The notes beneath the pieces were generated by a model that worked only from the letters and a program-made list of their open reading frames with translations, made no database searches and was not told where the DNA came from. From Symsagittifera roscoffensis (taxonomy: Eukaryota > Xenacoelomorpha > Acoela > Convolutidae): a DNA stretch of 64,000 bases. Below are positions 60,691 to 64,000 of this stretch, in pieces (position 1 is the first letter of the stretch; every line of letters begins with the position of its first letter). The stretch spans positions 19,341,613-19,405,612 of the forward strand of contig NC_087071.1 of assembly GCF_963678635.1 (NCBI RefSeq), in the 5' to 3' direction. Position numbers and translations under genes: made by a program.

Positions 60691-63600
60691 GGATTTCCAA
60701 GTTTTTGATTTTGGTCTTTGTTTTTCAGAATGCGTTTTTTGATGCGGTTTTTTGTGGTACAAATTTTTCATTTTTCAGGACAGTGTGTGGCTAGTATAGT
60801 TATCTTGATGTGTTGATTGTTGTTCCATTCATCAATTCTACAGGGTTTGTGGTCGTTGTAGAGGCGGATTTGCGCTGTGGTGATTTTTGTCCGAAAAAAT
60901 TGTCGTCACAAATTGGTAGTTTCCACAAGCTTCTGGTGTTGGCTACTGAACATTTCTTTTTGAAATACACAGTGACGTTCTTTTTGGGTTGTTAATGCGT
61001 TTTGGTTATGTGGACGGTTCATAGGAGTTCTAAGTTTTTGATTTTGGTCTTTGTTTTTCTGAAATATGTCATTTTTTGTGTTTATCCTTGATGCGATCTT
61101 TTGTGGTACATTTTTTTTTTCATTTTTCAGGACAGTGTGTGGCTCGTTAAGTCATCTTGATGTGTTCATTGTTGTTCCATTCATCAATTCTACTGGGTTA
61201 GCGATCGTTGCAGAAGCGGATTTGCGCTGTGGTGATTTTTTGTCCGAAAAAAGTTGTCGTTACAAATTGGTAGTTTTTACTAGCTTCTGGTCATATTTCA
61301 GGACATTGTGTCGATAGTTAAATTTTCTTGCAGTGTTCATTGTTGTTCCATTCAACGATTCTATTGGGTTAGCGATCGTTGCAGAAACAAATTTGCGCTA
61401 ATTTTTTGTCCGAAAAAACTTGTCGTCACTGTACTGGCAGTTTTTTTTACTGCCTTGGCAGTTTACTGTATTGGCAGTTTACTGGCATGGTTCATGGGAT
61501 TTCCAAGTTTTTGATTTTGGTCTTTGTTTTTCAGAATGCGTTTTTTGATGCGGTTTTTTGTGGTACAAATTTTTCATTTTTCAGGACAGTGTGTGGCTAG
61601 TATAGTTATCTTGATGTGTTGATTGTTGTTCCATTCATCAATTCTACAGGGTTTGTGGTCGTTGTAGAGGCGGATTTGCGCTGTGGTGATTTTTGTCCGA
61701 AAAAATTGTCGTCACAAATTGGTAGTTTCCACAAGCTTCTGGTGATGGCTACTGAACATTTCTTTTTGAAATACACAGTGACGTTCTTTTTGGGTTGTTA
61801 ATGCGTTATGGTTATGTGGACGGTTCATAGGAGTTCTAAGTTTTTGATTTTGGTCTTTGTTTTTCTGAAACATGTCATTTTTTGTGTTTATCCTTGATGC
61901 GATCTTTTGTGGTACATTTTTTTTTCATTTTTCAGGACAGTGTGTGGCTCGTTAAGTCATCTTGATGTGTTCATTGTTGTTCCATTCATCAATTCTACTG
62001 GGTTAGCGATCGTTGCAGAAGCGGATTTGCGCTGTGTTGATTTTTGTCCGAAAAAAGTTGTCGTCACAAATTGGTAGTTTCCACCAGCTTCTGATCATGG
62101 CTACTGTATGTTTCTTCAATTTTGACATCTTCGAAATACACAGCCAAGTTTTTTCAGGGTTGTTAATGCGTAGTGAGTTTGCTGACGGTTCATGGGAGTT
62201 CGAAGTTTTTGATTTTGGTCTTTGTTTTTCTGAAATATGTCATTCTTGATGCGATTTTTAGTGGTACAAACTTTTCAATTTCAGGACGGTGTGTGGCTAG
62301 TATAGTCATCTTCATGTATTCATTGTTGTTCCATTCATCAATTCTACTGGGGTAGTGATCGTTGTAGAAGCGAATTTGATTTGTGGTGATTTTTTGTCCG
62401 AAAAAAGTTGTCGTCACATTGCTGGCAGTCTTTCTTTCTTTTTGGTATTGACTACCAGACATTACTTGAGTTTCATAAATTTGAAAGACAGAGCTACCTT
62501 TTTGGAGTTGATAATGCGTTTTTACTTGTTAATGGTACCTGTGAAAACTTAGTTTTTGATTTCAGTTTTTTTCTGCGGAATCATGTCTTTTTATGTGTGT
62601 ATCATTGATGCGGTTTTTCTCGTTATAAGTTTTTCCATTTTTGATCCCTGTCTGGCTGACATAATTGTTTTGATGAGCTCATTTTTATTCATTTATTCAA
62701 TTATACTGGGGTAGTGGTCGTTGTAGAGGCGGATTTGCGCTGTGGTGATTTTTGTCCGAAAAAATTGTCGTCACAAATTGGTAGTTTCCACAAGCTTCTG
62801 GTGATGGCTACTGAATATTTCTTTTTGAAATACACAGTGACGTTCTTTTTGGGTTGTTAATGCGTTTTGGTTATGTGGACGGTTCATAGGAGTTCTAAGT
62901 TTTTGATTTTGGTCTTTGTTTTTCTGAAATATGTCATTTTTTGTGTTTATCCTTGATGCGATCTTTTGTGGTACATTTTTTTTCATTTTTCAGGACAGTG
63001 TGTGGCTCGTTAGGTCATCTTGATGTGTTCATTGTTGTTCCATTCATCAATTCTACTGGGTTAGCGATCGTTGCAGAAGCGGACTTGCGCTGTGGTGATT
63101 TTTTGTCCGAAAAAAGTTGTCGTTACAAATTGGTAGTTTTTACTAGCTTCTGGTCATATTTCAGGACATTGTGTCGATAGTTAAATTTTCTTGCAGTGTT
63201 CATTGTTGTTCCATTCAACGATTCTATTGGGTTAGCGATCGTTGCAGAAACAAATTTGCGCTGATTTTTTGTCCGAAAAAACTTGTCGTCACTGTACTGG
63301 CAGTTTTTCTTTCTTTTTGGTCTTGACTACCAGACATTACTTGTGTTTTCATAAATTTGAAAGACACAGCTGCCTTTTCGGGGTTGATAATGCATTGTTT
63401 GCTTGTTAATGGTACCTGTGAGTGCTTAGTTTTTGATTTCAGTTTTTTTTTCTGTGGAATCATGTCTTTTTATGTGTCTATCAGTGATGCGGTTTTTCTC
63501 GTTACAAGTTTTTCCATTTTTGATCACAGTGTCCGGCTGTTTTTTTTGTTTTGATTAGCTCATTTTTCATCATTTATTTAATTCTACTGGGCTAGTGGTC

Positions 63601-64000
63601 GTTGCAGAAGCGGATTTGCGCTGTGTTGATTTTTGTCCGAAAAAAGTTGTCGTCACAAATTGGTAGTTTCCACCAGCTTCTGATCATGGCTACTGTATGT
63701 TTCTTCAATTTTGACATCTTCGAAATACACAGCTAAGTTTTTTCAGGGTTGTTAATGCGTAGTGAGTTTGCTGACGGTTCATGGGAGTTGATTTTGGTCT
63801 TTGTTTTTCTGAAATATGTCATTCTTGATGCGATTTTTAGTGGTACAAACTTTTCAATTTCAGGACGGTGTGTGGCTAGTATAGTCATCTTCATGTGTTC
63901 ATTTTGTTCCATTCATCAATTCTACTGGGTTAGTGATCGTTGTAGAAGCGAATTTGAGCTGTGGTGATATTTTGTCCGAAAAAAGTTGTCGTCACATTGC
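60691..64000 (+). repeat. Mosaic of overlapping duplications (806, 1863 and 1579 bp)
   Basis: A anchors are at 60779, 61131, 61301, 61584, 61936, 62285, 62994, 63164 and 63864; C anchors are at 62643 and 63522. 60690-61030 corresponds to 61496-61836 (offset about 806). 60850-61430 corresponds to 62710-63290 (offset about 1860-1863). 62030-62390 corresponds to 63610-64000 (offset about 1579-1587). A 170-bp truncated unit (TTCTGGTCATATTTCAGGAC) is present at 61131-61300 and 62994-63163. The array runs off the right edge at the start of another C unit. Confidence 0.84.
61434..61487 (+). repeat. 16-bp minisatellite inside a truncated C unit
   Basis: TTGGCAGTTTACTG occurs at 61455 and 61471, preceded by a looser copy (CTGGCAGTTTTTTTTACTG) at 61434. 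It sits at the junction where the C unit that starts near 61430 is cut and fused to an A body (ATGGTTCATGGG). The equivalent site at 63291 has an ordinary C unit, so this tract arose at the fusion. Confidence 0.8.

Larger units (their letters stand above)
1..64000 (+). repeat. Tandem satellite array, ~360-bp unit, entire window
   Basis: The same series of words recurs in the same order about 185 times: GACAGTGTGTGGCTAG, then CATTCATCAATTCTACTGGG, GCGATCGTTGCAGAAGCGG, GATTTGCGCTGTGG, TTGTCCGAAAAAAG, TAGTTTCCACTAGCTTCTGG, TTCAGTTTTGACATCTTTG, AATGCGTTGTGG, CATCCTTGATGCGAT and TTTTTCATTTTTCAG. In the regional entries 'anchor' means the first base of GAC after that CAG (type A), or of the aligned GATCACAG (type C). 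Anchor spacing is mostly 350-367 bp and varies by single bases, largely in T runs. All units share one orientation apart from 34586-34870. No unique sequence of even 300 bp interrupts the array. Noncoding satellite is the simplest reading; the host and chromosomal position cannot be told from the sequence. Confidence 0.97.

Noticed and set aside
61434-61487. Telomere-like or independent microsatellite block
   Set aside because: It is only two to three 16-bp copies at a deletion junction and has no telomeric motif.
1-64000. CRISPR array
   Set aside because: Direct repeats are ~360 bp and contiguous, with no short repeats separated by unique spacers and no cas genes.
1-64000. One giant repetitive gene
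   Set aside because: Stops occur in all frames within each unit, and unit lengths such as 367, 363, 365, 361 and 359 are not kept in multiples of three. No long open frame crosses even two full units.

Overview
The whole 64 kb window is one tandem satellite array. I found no protein-coding gene, rRNA, tRNA, CRISPR array or intact transposon that I could defend. A single repeat family with a period of about 360 bp runs head to tail from the first base to the last, about 185 units by eye. All are in one orientation except one inverted piece of about 285 bp at 34586-34870. The window starts and ends inside the array, so neither edge is seen. The + strand is visibly T-rich and G-over-C because every unit points the same way. 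A long, AT-rich, locally homogenised array with nested higher-order repeats (HORs) suggests eukaryotic heterochromatin (centromeric, pericentromeric, subtelomeric or sex-chromosome). That is inference; nothing here identifies the species.

Two subfamilies make up the array. Type A (about 360 bp) is marked by a T-rich tract ending in CAG, followed by GACAGTGTGTGGCTAG. Type C (about 350 bp) aligns with A along its length but is strongly diverged; its marks are AGTGCTGGCAG near its start and GATCACAGTGTCTGGCTG in its middle. Recombinants of the two recur: a 237-bp A/C hybrid (type H), a partial unit of about 145 bp inserted between full units (type P), and several one-off deletion fusions. The first 15 kb are nearly pure A; full C units begin at 15094. 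From about 38 kb onward A and C alternate as A-C dimers or A-A-C trimers.

Layout: 1-2450, 1096-bp trimer HOR. 2451-7109, A units. 7110-14663, three copies of a 2.65-kb HOR. 14664-16788, mixed. 16789-21835, two copies of a 2524-bp HOR. 21617-25336, five A-C dimers of about 750 bp. 25337-29203, A/H/P units related to 16.1-18.7 kb. 29204-31400, a 1223-bp duplication. 31200-32558, a 679-bp duplication. 32559-34585, A/C. 34586-34870, inversion. 34871-38261, A plus H. 38262-42092, A-C dimers. 42093-44448, A-A-C trimers. 44449-49517, two copies of a 2534-bp HOR. 49518-55055, mixed A-C. 55056-57227, a 1086-bp duplication that looks identical by eye. 57228-60690, A/C with deletions. 60691-64000, a mosaic of overlapping duplications.

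Short open frames occur on both strands in nearly every unit. The minus-strand one is Lys/Asn/Gln-rich and starts at a recurrent ATG. Unit length varies by single bases in T runs, sister units are read in different frames, and stops interrupt each unit, so I treat these as by-products of base composition. The features most worth a second look are the inversion, the A-to-A/C gradient, the recurrent hybrid units, the splice-acceptor-like tract in every A unit, and the conserved GCGATCGTTGCAGAAGCGG core.
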